From Lycocorax pyrrhopterus obiensis (taxonomy: Eukaryota > Chordata > Aves > Passeriformes > Paradisaeidae), in assembly GCA_014706295.1 (NCBI GenBank), contig JACSVZ010000008.1, forward strand, positions 15,836,159 to 15,900,158: a stretch of DNA of 64,000 bases. Direction: 5' to 3'. The first letter of the stretch is position 1, and each line of letters begins with the position of its first letter. The notes below the pieces were generated by a model. The model was not told the DNA's origin, did not search any database, and saw nothing but the letters and a program-made list of their open reading frames with translations. The translations under genes and the position numbers were made by a program. This document shows, in pieces, positions 61,201 through 64,000 of the stretch.

Positions 61201-64000
61201 CTTCTGTAAGTATTTCCACAAAACATGGAAATAAATGTACTCTGGGAAATAGTTAATCCGTAAAGTGTGTTACAAAGCAAAGGATAGCAAAAGAGTTTAT
61301 AATCCTCTGGTTTGTATTCCCAGTACAATGAACTTATAAATGGATCAATAAACAACAGCTAATGCATCTCAGCATGTTGGTACATGAGCTGTTACTGTGA
61401 CATGGAAACAGGTTAATGTCCTCAGTAGATCTGGATGTTATTCAAGAAAATAGGTCATGGTAGGGGAAAGGGAGGGAAAATTAAAGAGAAAAAAAAAGTT
61501 GATTTTTTTACTCTTCCTGTTCATTAAAAGTTTTTCATTATGCTGCATCTGAGGTGTGCTAATAAATAGACAGCAGAACTTCATAAACATTGTGATAGTA
61601 AACTGCAGCATTCTCTCTGATGTCTGTTATGGACACTGTTACCACAGCAATCTATGCAGTACTTGTAACACATGATATCTGGGGAGTTTATGTAAATACT
61701 TTTGAATTATGCTAAAAAAAGGCATTGCCAGCAAAAACTTTAGGATCCTTTGATTATGGATGCTTGATAGATTTTAAATAGAGATTTATTTATTTTTCTC
61801 AAAGTGAATCAGGAAAAAATGCTGTGGTGTGAGTTTGGCAATGTTTTCAGTTTTCATTTAAGTGCTGTTTTTATGGTATTCCTAATTTGCTTAAATTATT
61901 GAAGACGGACAACTTCCACAGATTTTTCAGGGAAGCTTTTTAAAACTTCACTTTAGGTACTTCTCTTAAAATGCGTTGCTTCAGGAGAGGATGGAGAAGG
62001 ACAGAATCTGTCTTTCCTGTTAGGAAAAACTAGCTGGGTTTAAGACTGTGGTTTTGTTATGGAAATAGCCATCTTTTAAGAAATACCTTCTGTTGTGCAA
62101 ATGTGTTTTCTTTAAGGGCTCTTCATTTTTGGGAGAGATAGAAAGGTAGTTCAATTAATTTAGTAATGTATTTCTTCAATCAGTCTACATACTGTTGTTA
62201 ATAATTACAGCAGTCCTATTCACCTGTATAATCATCACATAAATCAAGATATTTACGACTTACCCATTATGTTTTTCTCTGTTCACTTTCTGCATGTGAT
62301 GGATTCTCCTCTGCCTGTTTGTCTGATATTGCAGCTGCAGCCTGGAAAGGTACCTGGGCAATTCCACTGTATCTGATTCTTGCCTGGTAGGAACCAGCAG
62401 CGATCACAGGCAGAAGATGGTAGAGTCTTGTTATCTCCACTAGAACAGAGACCTTTTCAGGCTCAGGGATAAAGAGGGACATTTTCAAATTGAAGTTGCT
62501 TTTTCTAACTGCATAGCTCCAGAAACAGTTCCAGACAAAAGCAGCAATACCGGGAAGATCTTATTTTTCAGGTTTATTCTGCAAAGGAATACTTGAGATT
62601 TTGGTAGGTTTTGGGAGAGAAAACATAGAAAACGTATGACTACTGCAGTGTCATGCTCAACTGAATTGCTTAATTCTGCTCTGAAATATAGTACTTCAAG
62701 TATCGATTACAAATTTGTTTTGTTTTTTTTCCTCTGATAAGGAGTACATGTACTGTTTGTACAGGAGTTAGAATTGATATGCCATTTGTCAATAAATTTT
62801 AACCTTTGATATATTTTATCTCTTGTATGCATAATAAGTGAAAATTACTTGAAGTTGTTTGAACAAGAATCCAAAGCCTAAAATTAGATTTCTAATTAAT
62901 CCTAAGATTTTTAAAATTTCTAGGATTTTTTAATTTTGGATTTTCATAGCAGAAAACATCAAATACTAACTTGTTTTAGTATTGTTTTACTTCAAATGCA
63001 GCTGTCTCTGGTAGGTCTGAAAATGGTTGTGTTAGTTGTAGCACTTCCCTCATGTTTCTACTGTCCCACTTTATGTTAATGGTATCAGTAAAAAATGTGC
63101 AACAATATTCCAGGTTGTTCCTTGGCTTTCCTCCTTCCTATCCCAACTTGTCAGGAGTTAATTTGAGTAATGACATATATGCTAAATGCCAGAGCCCATA
63201 TTCTTACCCAAAGTTGTGAATAAATTATGATGTTCATCTTTGGCTGTAATTGGGAATGGCTTTGAGTATTAATAGCATTTAAAATTTGATTACTACTTCA
63301 ATAAAACAATGGAAATACTGTTCTTGAGGTGAATTCTGAAAATTCTCAGTGGCAATTGCTTGTTTTCTGCATACTAAATTTTCAGTCCTTCTGTGTAATG
63401 CCAGCTTATTGGGCTGATACAGAATTGCCAGTATGTCCCTGCTGTAAATAGGACATAAAAATGTCTTCACTCGTCCAAACTGATGTTCCCATTTGGTTTA
63501 TGAAAATCACTCATAAACATGAAGTAGGAACTTTCCTCAGGAAGCATGTGAAGTACGTTATGAGTTTATGGACAAAAATTAAAACAAGAAAGGTTCTGAC
63601 TGGTGGTAAGGAAGATGTTTTTGCCCACTCCATTGACAGCCGTGCATTTGAATGAGAAAATATCCAGTCTACATCCTTAGAGGATTTTAAGTCCCAACTG
63701 GATAAAGCCCAGAGCAACCTGATCTGACCTCTTAGTCATGCCTTCAGTGTGGGGTTAGGCGAGAGACCTCCTCTGGGATCCTTTCTAGTCTCAATTATTC
63801 TGTGGTTCTGATTCACTGGTTGATCACATTCATTTTCAGCATTCTTTCTTCCTAACTGTGTGAGCTGTTCATTTAGAGTGCTCCATAAATTCCTTCAGTA
63901 ATAATGGCATCACATGAGACTGGAGAATTAGAGGCACCAGCTCAGGAGGAAAGGGAGTGCAGGCAAATTGTTGTCCAACTGTCTTGATAAGCAGCTGAGG
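55204..64000 (+). other. USP54: Probable first intron of USP54
   Basis: AT-rich sequence with no recognisable coding exon; no ubiquitin-hydrolase Cys or His box is seen on either strand. T-runs occur at about 60345-60369 and 60973-60991. A MEF2-like TTATTAATAA near 59195 is probably chance. A CR1 3' end lies at about 63650-63815. Assignment as intron depends on the CpG island being the USP54 start. Confidence 0.5.
63650..63815 (+). mobile_element. CR1 LINE 3' end (5'-truncated, avian type)
   Basis: The text ACATCCTTAGAGGATTTTAA, then CCCAACTGGATAAAGCCCAG, AGCAACCTGATCTGACCTCT, GAGACCTCCTCTGGGATCC and the tail ATTATTCTGTGGTTCTGATTC closely follows the 3' end of chicken-type CR1, including its ATTCTATGATTCT-like terminus. 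It is 5'-truncated with scattered mutations, and no reading frame remains. It supports an avian source. Confidence 0.85.

Noticed and set aside
1..64000. CRISPR arrays, operons, phage or plasmid elements, tRNA and rRNA genes
   Set aside because: The window is vertebrate nuclear DNA with spliced genes; nothing with the required repeat-spacer or RNA structure was seen.

Overview
The window reads as avian nuclear DNA. It has long AT-rich introns, sparse repeats, a CR1 LINE 3' end with the bird-type terminus (about 63650-63815) and an older CR1-like reverse transcriptase remnant (about 11410-11900). Two genes are identified at protein level, both on the + strand and both striated-muscle Z-disc genes. 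A CpG-island promoter follows them. Identifications rest on remembered human protein sequences; no search was run.

Layout: (1) 1-25.9 kb is SYNPO2L (synaptopodin-2-like, CHAP). Its first coding exon lies left of the window. Exons at 2375-2526 (second half of the PDZ domain), 5286-5947 and 19271-21600 (large terminal exon) are joined in frame, followed by a 3'UTR of about 4.3 kb. Intron 3 carries two uninterrupted pyrimidine tracts of 315 and 321 bases. (2) About 31.8-48.2 kb is MYOZ1 (myozenin-1, calsarcin-2, FATZ-1), complete at the coding level in five coding exons (34413-34488, 35400-35581, 44064-44298, 46621-46780, 47618-47849; 294 residues). One intron has either a GC donor or an in-frame GT donor 18 nt upstream, and contains a 41-unit GGGAA array. 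(3) 54.5-55.2 kb is the only CpG island, with YY1 and CGCG-palindrome motifs. By gene order it is most likely the promoter and non-coding first exon of USP54, whose first intron would fill the rest of the window.

The order SYNPO2L-MYOZ1-USP54 on one strand matches human 10q22 and is paralogous to SYNPO2-MYOZ2-USP53 at 4q26. The most interesting observation is that the neighbouring SYNPO2L and MYOZ1 proteins, not normally regarded as homologous, share two short motifs. One is a gapless 15-residue motif (three copies in SYNPO2L, one in MYOZ1). The other is FNR[ST]xxP-aromatic (one copy in SYNPO2L, two in MYOZ1). Several MEF2 and E-box matches suggest shared muscle control, the best being a MEF2 site next to an E-box at 42743-42767.
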